64,000 bases of DNA from Hippophae tibetana (Eukaryota; Streptophyta; Magnoliopsida; Rosales; Elaeagnaceae). Of this stretch, positions 47,740-62,100 are shown in pieces. The notes below the pieces were generated by a model. That model searched no databases and had not been told where the DNA came from. It saw only the letters and a program-made list of their open reading frames with translations. Every line of letters starts with the position of its first letter. Position 1 is the stretch's first letter. Position numbers and translations under genes: made by a program. The DNA is taken from assembly GCA_037013495.1 (NCBI GenBank), contig CM072801.1:111111816-111175815 (forward strand). Reading direction: 5' to 3'.

Positions 47740-50700
47740 ACATATGAAATCGGACCCTCGTTTCGATACCTAAAAACGCACCGTAGCAATAGAATATTAC
47801 CCCACTTTTGTCAACCCAAATTTCATGGTTCATATTACATAATGATGTCTTAAAATTTGGTCACACCATATTTCGTTGTAATCACTTTTTGCTCATTAGG
47901 ATTTCAATTTGTTCATCTTAGCCATATTCTTAGTAATTCACACCTTATTATTCCATTGAGTTCTAGCGTTCATAGGTTGTCCACAAAAGGGATTTGCATC
48001 CTTTGGGATCATAACCTTGGTTGCTCAAAATAGTGTATCTATCTTCACATATCTATTTTTTGAATTTTATATTTAAAAAAATTTGTGCTTTGAAGGTTTT
48101 CTTCTCTCTTAAGTCACAAATTCCAAAAACAGAAAGAAATTATGTCCTTTAAGGCTTGTCTTTTATTTCAATTTTGTTGACATTGTTTTCTACTTTGGAT
48201 TTCATATCTTATTTTTCTTTAAAATCTCGTTATCTTATAATTTTCTTTGTGTTATGTGTTCCACCTTTCTTTCTTCTTGAGAAAAACAAGAGAGCTAATA
48301 CAGTTCAAAGTGTAAAAACAAAAAGAAGGTATTAATTGTGGTTGTAACTTAAAATTGTTATAACTTTTAATTTGGGCATCGAAATGAGTACTATAACATA
48401 TAAAATCGGAACCTCATTCCGATACCTAAAAACGCACCGTAGCAATAGAATATTACCCACTTTTGTCAACCCAAATTTCATGGTTCATATTACATAATGA
48501 TGTCTTAAACTTTGCTCACACCTTATTTCGTTGTAATCACTTTTTGCTCATTAGGATTTCAATTTGTTCATCTTAGCCATATTCTTAGTAATTCAATCCT
48601 TATTATTCCATTGAGTTCTAGCGTTCTTAGGTTGTCCACAAAAGGGATTTGCAATGTTTGGGATCATAACCTTGGTTCCTCAAAATAGTGTATCTATCTT
48701 CACATATCTATTTTTTGAATTTAATATTTAAAAAATTTTGTGCTTTGAAGGTTTTCTTCTCTCTTAAGTCATAAATTCCAAAAACAGAAAGAAATTATGT
48801 CCTTAAAGTCTTGTCTTTTATTTCAATTTTGTTGACATTGTTTTCTACTTTGGATTTCATATCTTATTTTTCTTTAAAATCTCGTTATCTTATACTTTTC
48901 TTTGTGTTATGTGTTCCACCTTTCTTTCTTCTTGAGAAAAACAAGAGAGCTAATACAGTTCACAGTGCAAAAACCAAAATAAGGTATTAATTGTGGTTGT
49001 AACTTAAAATTGTTATAACTTTTAATTTGTGCATCGAAATAAGTACTATAACATATCAAATCTGAAGCTCGTTTTGATACCTAAAAACGCACTGTAGTAA
49101 TAGAATATTTCCCCACTTTTGTCAACCCAAATTTCATGGTTCATATTACATAATGATGTCTTAAACTTTAGTCGCACCTTATTTCGTTCTAATCACTTTT
49201 TGCTCATTAGGATTTCAATTTGTTCATCTTAGCCATATTCTTAGTAATTCAATCCTTATTATTCCATTGAGTTATAGCGTTCTTAGGTTGTCCACAAAAG
49301 GGATTTGCATCGTTTGGGATCATAACCTTGGTTGCTCAAAATAGTGTATCTATCTTCACATATCTATTTTTTGAATTTAATATTTAAAAAAATTTGTGGT
49401 TTGAAGGTTTTCTTCTCTCTTAAGTCACAAATTCCAAAACCAGAAAGAAATTTTGTCCTTAAAGTCTTGTCTTTTTTTTCAATTTTGTTGACATTGTTTT
49501 CTACTTTGGATTTCATATCTTATTTTTCTTTAAAATCTCATTTTCTTATACTTTTCTTTGTGTTATGTGTTCCACCTTTCTTTCTTCTTGAGAAAAACAA
49601 GAGATCTAATACAGTTCACGGTGTAAAAACAAAAAGAAGGTATTAATTGTGGTTGTAACTTAAAATTGTTTTAACTTTTAATTTATCCATCGAAATGAGT
49701 ACTATAACATATAAAATCTGAAGCTCGTTCCGATACCTAAAAATGCACCGTAGCAATAGTTTATTTCCCCACTTTTGTCAACCCAAATTTCATGGTTCAT
49801 ACTACATATTGATGTCTTAATCTTTTGTGGCACCTTATTTCGTTGTAATCACTTTTTCCTGATTAGGATTTCAATTTGTTCATCTTAGCCATATTCTTAG
49901 TAAGTCAATCCTCATTATTCCATTGAGTTCTAGCGTTCTTAGGTTGTCCACAAAAGGGATTTGCATCGTTTTTGATCATAACCTTGGTTGCTCAAAATAG
50001 TGTATCTATCTTCACATATCTATTTTTTGAATTTAATATTTAAAAAAACTTGTGCTTTGAAGGTTTTCTTCTCTCTTAAGTCACAAATTCCAAAAACAGA
50101 AAGAAATTATGTCCTGAAAGTCTTGTCTTTTATTTCAATTTTGTTGACATTGTTTTCTACTTTGGATTTCATATCTTATTTTTCTTTAAAATCTCGTTAT
50201 CTTATACTTTTCTTTGTGTTATGTGTTCCACCTTTCTTTCTCCTTGAGAAAAACAAGAGAGCTAATACAGTTCACAGTGCAAAAACAAAAAGAAGGTATT
50301 AATTGTGGTTGTAACATAAAATTGTTATAACTTTTAATTTGTGCATCGAAATGAGTACTATAACATATCAAATCGGAAGCTCGTTCCGATACCTAAAAAC
50401 GCACCGTAGCAATAGAATATTTCCCCACTTTTGTCCACCCAAATTTCATGGTTCATATTACATAATGATGTCTTAAACTTTAGTCGCACCTTATTTCGTT
50501 GTAATCACTTCTTGCTCATTAGGATTTCAATTTGTTCAGCTTAGCCATATTCTTAGTAATTCAATCTTTATTATTCCAATGAGTTCTAGCGTTCTTAGGT
50601 TGTCCACAAAAGGGATTTGCATCGTTTGGGATCATAACCTTGGTTGCTCAAAATAGTGTATCTATCTTCACATATCTATTTTTTGAATTTAATATTTTAA

Positions 50701-53700
50701 AAAATTTGGTGCTTTGAAGGTTTTCTTCTTTCTTAAGTCACAAATTCCAAAAACAGAAAGAAATTATGTCCTTAAAGTCTTGTCTTTTTTTTTCAATTTT
50801 GTTGACATTGTTTTCTACTTTGGATTTCACATCTTATTTTTCTTTAAAATCTCGTTATCTTATACTTTTGTTTGTGTTATGTGTTCCACCTTTCTTTCTT
50901 CTTGAGAAAAACAAGAGATCTAATACAGTTCACAGTGTAAAAACAAAAATAAGGTATTAATTGTGGTTGTAACTTAAAATAGTTATAACTTTTAATTTGT
51001 GCATGGAAATGAGTACTATAACATATAAAATCTGAAGCTCGTTCCGATACCTAAAAACGCACCGTAGTAATAGAATATTTCCCCACTTTTGTCAACCCAA
51101 ATTTCATGGTTCATATTACATAATGATGTCTTAAACTTTAGTCGCACCTTATTTCGTTCTAATCACCTTTTGCTCATTAGGATTTCAATTTGTTCATCTT
51201 AGCCATATTCTTAGTAATTCAATCCTTCTTATTCCATTGAGTTCTACCGTTCATAGGTTGTCCACAAAAGGGATTTGCATCGTTTATGATCATAACCTTG
51301 GTTGCTCAAAATAGTGTATCTATCTTCACATATCTATTTTTTGAATTTAATATTTAAAAAAATTTGTGCTTTGAAGGTTTTCTTCTCTCTTAAGTCACAA
51401 ATTCCAAAAACAGAAAGAAATTATGTCCTTAAAGTCTTGTCTTTTATTTCAATTTTGTTAATATTGTTTTCTACTTTGGATTTCATATCTTATTTTTCTT
51501 TAAAATCTCGTTATCTTACACTTTTCTTTGTGTTATGTGTTCCACCTTTCTTTCTTCTTGAGAAAAACAAGAGAGCTAATACAGTTCACAGTGCAAAAAC
51601 CAAAATAAGGTATTAATTATGGTTGTAACTTAAAATTGTTATAACTTTTAATTTGTGCATCGAAATGAGTACTATAACATATCAAATCTGAAGCTCGTTC
51701 TGATACCTAAAAACGCACCGTAGTAATAGAATATTTTCCCACTTTTGTCAACCCAAATTTCATCGTTCATATTACATAATGATGTCTTAAACTTTAGTCG
51801 CACCTTATTTCGTTCTAATCACTTTTTGCTCATTAGGATTTCAATTTGTTCATCTTGGCCATATTCTTAGTAATTCAATCCTTATTATTCCATTGAGTTC
51901 TACCATTCTTAGGTTGTCCACAAAAGGGATTTGCATCGTTTTTGATCATAACCTTGGTTGCTCAAAATAGTGTATCTATCTTCACATATCTATTTTTTGA
52001 ATTTAATATTTAAAAAAATTTGTGCTTTGAAGGTTTTCTTCTCTCTTAAGTCACAAATTCCCAAAACAGAAAGAAATTATGTCCTTAAAGTCTTGTCTTT
52101 TATTTCAATTTTGTTGACATTGTTTTCTACTTTGGATTTCATATCTTATTTTTCTTTAAAATCTCGTTATCTTATACTTTTCTTTGTGTTATGTGTTCCA
52201 CCTTTCTTTCTTCTTGAGAAAAACAAGAGAGCTAATACAGTTCACAGTGCAAAAACAAAAAGAAGGTATTAATTGTGGTTGTAACTTAAAATTGTTATAA
52301 CTTTTAATTTGTGCATCGAAATGAGTACTATAACATATCAAATCGGAACCTCGTTCCGATACCTAAAAACGCACCGTAGTAATAGAATATTACCCCACTT
52401 TGGTCAACCCAAATTTCATGGTTCATATTACATAATGATGTCTTAAACTTTGGTCACACCTTATTTCGTTGTAATCACTTTTTGCTCATTAGGATTTCAA
52501 TTTGTTCATCTTAGCCATATTCTTAGTAATTCAATCTTTATTATTCCAATGAGTTCTAGCGTTCTTAGGTTGTCCACAAAAGGGATTTGCACCGTTTGGG
52601 ATCATAACCTTGGTTGCTCAAAATAGTGTATCTATCTTCACATATCTATTTTTTGAATTTAATATTTTAAAACATTTTGTGCTTTGAAGGTTTTCTTCTC
52701 TCTTAAGTCACAAATTCCAAAAACAGAAAGAAATTATATCCTTAAAGTCTTGTCTTTTTTTTCAATTTTATTGACATTGTTTTCTACTTTGGATTTCACA
52801 TCTTATTTTTCCTTAAAATCTCGTTATCTTATACTTTCGTTTGTGTTATGTGTTCCACCTTTCTTTCTTCTTGAGAAAAACAAGAGAGCTAATACAGTTC
52901 ACAGTGTAAAAACAAAAATAAGGTATTAATTGTGGTTGTAACTTAAAATTGTTATAACTTTTAATTTGTGCATGGAAATGAGTACTATAACATATCAAAT
53001 CTGAAGCTCGTTCCGATACCTAAAAACGCACCGTAGTAATAGATTATTTCCCCACTTTTCTCAACCCAAATTTCATGGTTCATATTACATAATGATGTCT
53101 TAAACTTTAGTCGCACCTTATTTCGTTCTAATCACTTTTTGCTCATTAGGATTTCAATTTGTTCATCTTAGCCATATTCTTAGTAATTCAATCCTTCTTA
53201 TTCCATTGAGTTCTACCGTTCTTAGGTTGTCCACAAAAGGGATTTGCATCGTTGGATCATAACCTTGGTTGCTCAAAATAGTGTATCTATCTTCACGTAT
53301 CTATTTTTTGAATTTAATATTTAAAAAAATTTGTGCTTTGAAGGTTTTCTTCTCTCTTAAGTCACAAATTCCAAAAACAGAAAGAAATTCTGTCCTTAAA
53401 GTCTTGTCTTTTATTTCAATTTTGTTGACATTGTTTTCTACTTTGGATTTCATATCTCATTTTTCCTTAAAATCTCCTTATCTTTTATTTTTCTTTGTGT
53501 TATGTGTTCCACCTTTCTTTCTTCTTAAGAAAAACAAGAGAGCTAATACAGTTCACAGTGTAAAAACAAAAAGAAGGTATTAATTGTGGTCGTAACTTAA
53601 AATTGTTATAACTTTTAATTTATCCATCGAAATGAGTACTATAACATATCAAATCTGAAGCTCGTTCCGATACCTAAAAACGCACCGTAGCAATAGTTTA

Positions 53701-54240
53701 TTTCCCCACTTTTGTCAACCCAAATTTCATGGTTCATACTACATATTCATGTCTTAAACTTTGGTGGCACCTTATTTCGTTGTAATCACTTTTTGCTGAT
53801 TAGGATTTCAATTTGTTCATCTTAGCCATATTCTTAGTAATTCAATCCTTATTATTCCATTGTGTTCTAGCGTTCTTAGGTTGTCCACAAAAGGGATTTG
53901 CATCGTTTGGGATCATAACCTTGGTTGCTCAAAATAGTGTATCTATCTTCACATATCTATTTTTTGAATTTAATATTTAAAATATTTTGTGCTTTGAAGG
54001 TTTTCTTCTCTCTTAAGTCACAAATTCCAAAAACAGAAAGAAATTATATCCTTAAAGTCTTGTCTTTTTTTTCAATTTTGTTGACATTGTTTTCTACTTT
54101 GGATTTCACATCTTATTTTTCTTTAAAATCTCGTTATCTTATACTTTTGTTTGTGTTATGTGTTCCACCTTTCTTTCTTCTTGAGAAAAACAAGAGAGCT
54201 AATACAGTTCACAGTGTAAAAACAAAAATAAGGTATTAAT
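47740..54240. repeat. Large higher-order block, copy C
   Basis: About 6.5 kb are nearly identical to copy B (39.87-46.36 kb) at a shift of 7872-7873 bp, with few differences in the stretches compared. One difference is CTCATTTTC at 49538 against CTCATTATC at 41666. The left edge lies inside a chimeric monomer (47363-48019). Confidence 0.85.
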
Positions 54241-57200
54241 TGTGGTTGTAACTTAAAATTGTTATAACTTTTAATTTGTGCATGGAAATGAGTACTATAA
54301 CATATCAAATCTGAAGCTCGTTCCGATACCTAAAAACGCACCGTAGTAATAGAATATTTCCCCACTTTTGTCAACCCAAATTTCATGGTTCATATTACAT
54401 AATGATGTCTTAAACTTTAGTCGCACCTTATTTCGTTCTAATCACCTTTTGCTCATTAGGATTTCAATTTGTTCATCTTAGCCATATTCTTAGTAATTCA
54501 ATCCTTCTTATTCCATTGAGTTCTACCGTTCATAGGTTGTCCACAAAAGGGATTTGCATCGTTTATGATCATAACCTTGGTTGCTCAAAATAGTGTATCT
54601 ATCTTCACATATCTATTTTTTGAATTTAATATTTAAAAAAATTTGTGCTTTGAAGGTTTTCTTCTCTCTTAAGTCACAAATTCCAAAAACAGAAAGAAAT
54701 TATGTCCTTAAAGTCTTGTCTTTTATTTCAATTTTGTTAATATTGTTTTCTACTTTGGATTTCATATCTTATTTTTCTTTAAAATCTCGTTATCTTACAC
54801 TTTTCTTTGTGTTATGTGTTCCACCTTTCTTTCTTCTTGAGAAAAACAAGAGAGCTAATACAGTTCACAGTGCAAAAACCAAAATAAGGTATTAATTATG
54901 GTTGTAACTTAAAATTGTTATAACTTTTAATTTGTGCATCGAAATGAGTACTATAACATATCAAATCTGAAGCTCGTTCTGATACCTAAAAACGCACCGT
55001 AGTAATAGAATATTTTCCCACTTTTGTCAACCCAAATTTCATCGTTCATATTACATAATGATGTCTTAAACTTTAGTCGCACCTTATTTCGTTCTAATCA
55101 CTTTTTGCTCATTAGGATTTCAATTTGTTCATCTTGGCCATATTCTTAGTAATTCAATCCTTATTATTCCATTGAGTTCTACCATTCTTAGGTTGTCCAC
55201 AAAAGGGATTTGCATCGTTTTTGATCATAACCTTGGTTGCTCAAAATAGTGTATCTATCTTCACATATCTATTTTTTGAATTTAATATTTAAAAAAATTT
55301 GTGCTTTGAAGGTTTTCTTCTCTCTTAAGTCACAAATTCCCAAAACAGAAAGAAATTATGTCCTTAAAGTCTTGTCTTTTATTTCAATTTTGTTGACATT
55401 GTTTTCTACTTTGGATTTCATATCTTATTTTTCTTTAAAATCTCGTTATCTTATACTTTTCTTTGTGTTATGTGTTCCACCTTTCTTTCTTCTTGAGAAA
55501 AACAAGAGAGCTAATACAGTTCACAGTGCAAAAACAAAAAGAAGGTATTAATTGTGGTTGTAACTTAAAATTGTTATAACTTTTAATTTGTGCATCGAAA
55601 TGAGTACTATAACATATCAAATCGGAACCTCGTTCCGATACCTAAAAACGCACCGTAGTAATAGAATATTACCCCACTTTGGTCAACCCAAATTTCATGG
55701 TTCATATTACATAATGATGTCTTAAACTTTGGTCACACCTTATTTCGTTGTAATCACTTTTTGCTCATTAGGATTTCAATTTGTTCATCTTAGCCATATT
55801 CTTAGTAATTCAATCTTTATTATTCCAATGAGTTCTAGCGTTCTTAGGTTGTCCACAAAAGGGATTTGCACCGTTTGGGATCATAACCTTGGTTGCTCAA
55901 AATAGTGTATCTATCTTCACATATCTATTTTTTGAATTTAATATTTTAAAACATTTTGTGCTTTGAAGGTTTTCTTCTCTCTTAAGTCACAAATTCCAAA
56001 AACAGAAAGAAATTATATCCTTAAAGTCTTGTCTTTTTTTTCAATTTTATTGACATTGTTTTCTACTTTGGATTTCACATCTTATTTTTCCTTAAAATCT
56101 CGTTATCTTATACTTTCGTTTGTGTTATGTGTTCCACCTTTCTTTCTTCTTGAGAAAAACAAGAGAGCTAATACAGTTCACAGTGTAAAAACAAAAATAA
56201 GGTATTAATTGTGGTTGTAACTTAAAATTGTTATAACTTTTAATTTGTGCATGGAAATGAGTACTATAACATATCAAATCTGAAGCTCGTTCCGATACCT
56301 AAAAACGCACCGTAGTAATAGATTATTTCCCCACTTTTCTCAACCCAAATTTCATGGTTCATATTACATAATGATGTCTTAAACTTTAGTCGCACCTTAT
56401 TTCGTTCTAATCACTTTTTGCTCATTAGGATTTCAATTTGTTCATCTTAGCCATATTCTTAGTAATTCAATCCTTCTTATTCCATTGAGTTCTACCGTTC
56501 TTAGGTTGTCCACAAAAGGGATTTGCATCGTTGGATCATAACCTTGGTTGCTCAAAATAGTGTATCTATCTTCACGTATCTATTTTTTGAATTTAATATT
56601 TAAAAAAATTTGTGCTTTGAAGGTTTTCTTCTCTCTTAAGTCACAAATTCCAAAAACAGAAAGAAATTCTGTCCTTAAAGTCTTGTCTTTTATTTCAATT
56701 TTGTTGACATTGTTTTCTACTTTGGATTTCATATCTCATTTTTCCTTAAAATCTCCTTATCTTTTATTTTTCTTTGTGTTATGTGTTCCACCTTTCTTTC
56801 TTCTTAAGAAAAACAAGAGAGCTAATACAGTTCACAGTGTAAAAACAAAAAGAAGGTATTAATTGTGGTCGTAACTTAAAATTGTTATAACTTTTAATTT
56901 ATCCATCGAAATGAGTACTATAACATATCAAATCTGAAGCTCGTTCCGATACCTAAAAACGCACCGTAGCAATAGTTTATTTCCCCACTTTTGTCAACCC
57001 AAATTTCATGGTTCATACTACATATTCATGTCTTAAACTTTGGTGGCACCTTATTTCGTTGTAATCACTTTTTGCTGATTAGGATTTCAATTTGTTCATC
57101 TTAGCCATATTCTTAGTAATTCAATCCTTATTATTCCATTGTGTTCTAGCGTTCTTAGGTTGTCCACAAAAGGGATTTGCATCGTTTGGGATCATAACCT

Positions 57201-57859
57201 TGGTTGCTCAAAATAGTGTATCTATCTTCACATATCTATTTTTTGAATTTAATATTTAAAATATTTTGTGCTTTGAAGGTTTTCTTCTCTCTTAAGTCAC
57301 AAATTCCAAAAACAGAAAGAAATTATATCCTTAAAGTCTTGTCTTTTTTTTCAATTTTGTTGACATTGTTTTCTACTTTGGATTTCACATCTTATTTTTC
57401 TTTAAAATCTCGTTATCTTATACTTTTGTTTGTGTTATGTGTTCCACCTTTCTTTCTTCTTGAGAAAAACAAGAGAGCTAATACAGTTCACAGTGTAAAA
57501 ACAAAAATAAGGTATTAATTGTGGTTGTAACTTAAAATTGTTATAACTTTTAATTTGTGCATGGAAATGAGTACTATAACATATCAAATCTGAAGCTCGT
57601 TCCGATACCTAAAAACGCACCGTAGTAATAGAATATTTCCCCACTTTTGTCAACCCAAATTTCATGGTTCATATTACATAATGATGTCTTAAACTTTAGT
57701 CGCACCTTATTTCGTTCTAATCACTTTTTGCTCATTAGGATTTCAATTTGTTCATCTTAGCCATATTCTTAGTAATTCAATCCTTCTTATTCCATTGAGT
57801 TCTACCGTTCTTAGGTTGTCCACAAAATGGATTTGCATCGTTTGGGATCATAACCTTGG
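51302..57859. repeat. Tandem 5-monomer duplication (shift 3279 bp)
   Basis: 51302-54580 is repeated at 54581-57859. Shared variants are GTTAATATTG (51457, 54736), TCATCGTTCATATT (51762, 55041), AGATTATTTCCCC (53041, 56320), TATCTTTTATTTTTC (53479, 56758) and CATATTCATGTC (53742, 57021). The equivalent monomers of copy B (43429-46707) lack AGATTATTTCCCC, CATATTCATGTC and TCATCGTTC, so this duplication came after the B/C one. Confidence 0.85.
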
Positions 57860-59170
57860 TTGCTCAAAATAGTGTATCTATCTTCACATATCTATTTTTT
57901 GAATTTAATATTTAAAAAAAATTGTGCTTTGAAGGTTTTCTTCTCTCTTAAGTCACAAATTCCAAAAACAGAAAGAAATTCTGTCCTTAAAGTCTTGTCT
58001 TTTTTTCAATTTTGTTGACATTGTTTTCTACTTTGGATTTCATATCTTATTTTTCTTTAAAATGTCGTTATCTTATACTTTTCTTTGTGTTATGTGTTCC
58101 ACCTTTCTTTCTTCTTGAGAAAAACAAGAGAGCTAATACAGTTCACAGTGTAAAAACAAAAAGAAGGTATTAATTGTGGTTGTAACTTAAAATTGTTATA
58201 ACTTTTAATTTATCCATCGAAATGAGTACTATAACATATCAAATCTGAAGCTCGTTCCGATACCTGAAAACGTACCGTAGCAATAGTTTATTTCCCCACT
58301 TTTGTCAACCCAAATTTCATGGTTCATACTACATAATGATGTCTTAAACTTTAGTCGCACCTTATTTCGTTCTAATCACTTTTTGCTCATTAGGATTTCA
58401 ATTTGTTCATCTTAGCCATATTCTTAGTAATTCAATCCTTATTATTCCATTGCGTTCTAGCGCTCTTAGGTTGTCCACAAAAGGGATTTGCTTCGTTTGT
58501 GATCATAACCTTGGTTGCTCAAAATAGTGTATCTATCTTCACATATCTATTTTTTGAATTTAATATTCAAAATATTTTGTGCTTTGAAGGTTTTCTTCTC
58601 TCTTAAGTCACAAATTCCAAAAACAGAAAGAAATTATATCCTTAAAGTCTTGTCTTTTTTTTCAATTTTGTTGACATTGTTTTCTACTTTGGATTTCACA
58701 TCTTATTTTTCTTTAAAATCTCGTTATCTTATACTTTTGTTTGTGTTATGTGTTCCACCTTTCTTTCTTCTTGAGAAAAACAAGAGAGCTAATACAGTTC
58801 ACAGTGTAAAAACAAAAATAAGGTATTAATTGTGGTTGTAACTTAAAATTGTTATAACTTTTAATTTGTGCATGGAAATGAGTACTATAACATATCAAAT
58901 CTGAAGCTCGTTCCGATACCTAAAAACGCACCGTAGTAATAGAATATTTCCCCACTTTTGTCAACCCAAATTTCATGGTTCATATTACATAATGATGTCT
59001 TAAACTTTAGTCGCACCTTATTTCGTTCTAATCACCTTTTGCTCATTAGGATTTCAATTTGTTCATCTTAGCCATATTCTTAGTAATTCAATCCTTCTTA
59101 TTCCATTGAGTTCTACCGTTCATAGGTTGTCCACAAAAGGGATTTGCATCGTTTATGATCATAACCTTGG

Positions 59171-62100
59171 TTGCTCAAAATAGTGTATCTATCTTCACAT
59201 ATCTATTTTTTGAATTTAATATTTAAAAAAATTTGTGCTTTGAAGGTTTTCTTCTCTCTTAAGTCACAAATTCCAAAAAGAGAAAGAAATTCTGTCCTTA
59301 AAGTCTTGTCTTTTTTTTCAATTTTGTTGACATTGTTTTCTACTTTGGATTTCATATCTTATTTTTCTTTAAAATCTCGTTATCTTATACTTTTCTTTGT
59401 GTTATGTGTTCCACCTTTCTTTCTTCTTGAGAAAAACAAGAGAGCTAATACAGTTCACAGTGTAAAAACAAAAAGAAGGTATTAATTGTGGTTGTAACTT
59501 AAAATTGTTATAACTTTTAATTTATCCATCGAAATGCGTACTATAACATATCAAATCTGAAGCTCGTTCCGATACCTAAAAACGCACCGTAGCAATAGAA
59601 TATTTCCCCACTTTTGTCAACCCAAATTTCATGGTTCATATTACATAATGATGTCTTAAACTTTAGTCGCACCTTATTTCGTTCTAATCACTTTTTGCTC
59701 ATTAGGATTTCAATTTGTTCATCTTAGCCATATTCTTAGTAATTCAATCCTTATTATTCCATTGCGTTCTAGCGTTTTAGGTTGTCCACAAAAGGGATTT
59801 GCATCGTTTGTGATCATAACCTTGGTTGCTCAAAATAGTGTATCTATCTTCACATATCTATTTTTTGAATTTAATATTTAAAAAAATTTGTGCTTTGAAG
59901 GTTTTCTTCTCTCTTAAGTCACAAATTCCAAAAACAGAAAGAAATTTTGTCCTTAAAGTCTTGTCTTTTTTTTCAATTTTGTTGAAATTGTTTTCTACTT
60001 TGGATTTCATATCTTATTTTTCTTTAAAATCTCGTTATCTTATACTTTTCTTTGTGTTATGTGTTCCACCTTTCTTTCTTCTTGAGAAAAACAAGAGAGC
60101 TAATACAGTTCACAGTGTAAAAACAAAAAGAAGGTATTAATTGTGGTTGTAACTTAAAATTGTTATAACTTTTAATTTATCCATCGAAATGAGTACTATA
60201 ACATATCAAATCTGAAGCTCGTTCCGATACCTAAAAACGCACCGTAGCAATAGTTTATTTCCCCACTTTTGTCAACCCAAATTTCATGGTTCATACTACA
60301 TATTCATGTCTTAAACTTTGGTGGCACCTTATTTCGTTGTAATCACTTTTTGCTGATTAGGATTTCAATTTGTTCATCTTAGCCATATTCTTAGTAATTC
60401 AATCCTTATTATTCCATTGTGTTCTAGCGTTCTTAGGTTGTCCACAAAAGGGATTTGCATCGTTTGGGATCATAACCTTGGTTGCTCAAAATAGTGTATC
60501 TATCTTCACATATCTATTTTTTGAATTTAATATTTAAAATATTTTGTGCTTTGAAGGTTTTCTTCTCTCTTAAGTCACAAATTCCAAAAACAGAAAGAAA
60601 TTCTGTCCTTAAAGTCTTGTCTTTTTTTTCAATTTTGTTGACATTGTTTTCTACTTTGGATTTCATATCTTATTTTTCTTTAAAATCTCGTTATCTTATA
60701 CTTTTCTTTGTGTTATGTGTTCCACCTTTCTTTCTTCTTGAGAAAAACAAGAGAGCTAATACAGTTCACAGTGTAAAAACAAAAAGAAGGTATTAATTGT
60801 GGTTGTAACTTAAAATTGTTATAACTTTTAATTTATCCATCGAAATGAGTACTATAACATATCAAATCTGAAGCTCGTTCCGATACCTAAAAACGCACCG
60901 TAGCAATAGTTTATTTCCCCACTTTTGTCAACCCAAATTTCATGGTTCATACTACATATTCATGTCTTAAACTTTAGTCGCACCTTATTTCGTTCTAATC
61001 ACTTTTTGCTCATTAGGATTTCAATTTGTTCATCTTAGCCATATTCTTAGTAATTCAATCCTTATTATTCCATTGCGTTCTAGCGTTCTTAGGTTGTCCA
61101 CAAAAGGGATTTGCATCGTTTGTGATCATAACCTTGGTTGCTCAAAATAGTGTATCTATCTTCACATATCTATTTTTTGAATTTAATATTTAAAAAATTT
61201 TGTGCTTTGAAGGTTTTCTTCTCTCTTAAGTCACAAATTCCAAAAACAGAAAGAAATTATGTCCTTAAAGTCTTGTCTTTTTTTTCAATTTTGTTGACAT
61301 TGTTTTCTACTTTGGATTTCATATCTTATTTTTCTTTAAAATCTCGTTATCTTATACTTTTCTTTGTGTTATGTGTTCCACCTTTCTTTCTTCTTGAGAA
61401 AAACAAGAGAGCTAATACAGTTCACAGTGTAAAAACAAAAAGAAGGTATTAATTGTGGTTGTAACTTAAAATTGTTATAACTTTTAATTTGTGCATCGAA
61501 ATGAGTACTATAACATATCAAATCTGAAGCTCGTTCCGATACCTAAAAACGCACCGTAGCAATAGTTTATTTCCCCACTTTTGTCAACCCAAATTTCATG
61601 GTTCATACTACATATTCATGTCTTAAACTTTGGTGGCACCTTATTTCGTTGTAATCACTTTTTGCTCATTAGGATTTCAATTTGTTCATCTTAGCCATAT
61701 TCTTAGTAATTCAATCCTTATTATTCCATTGTGTTCTAGCTTTCTTAGGTTGTCCACAAAAGGGATTTGCATCGTTTGGGATCATAACCTGGGTAACTCA
61801 AAATAGTGTATCTATCTTCACATATCTATTTTTTGAATTTAATATTTAAAAAAATTTGTGCTTTGAAGGTTTTCTTCTCTCTTAAGTCACAAATTCCAAA
61901 AACAGAAAGAAATTCTGTCCTTAAAGTCTTGTCTTTTTTTTCAATTTTGTTGACATTGTTTTCTACTTTGGATTTCATATCTTATTTTTCTTTAAAATCT
62001 CGTTATCTTATACTTTTCTTTGTGTTATGTGTTCCACCTTTCTTTCTTCTTGAGAAAAACAAGAGAGCTAATACAGTTCACAGTGTAAAAACAAAAAGAA

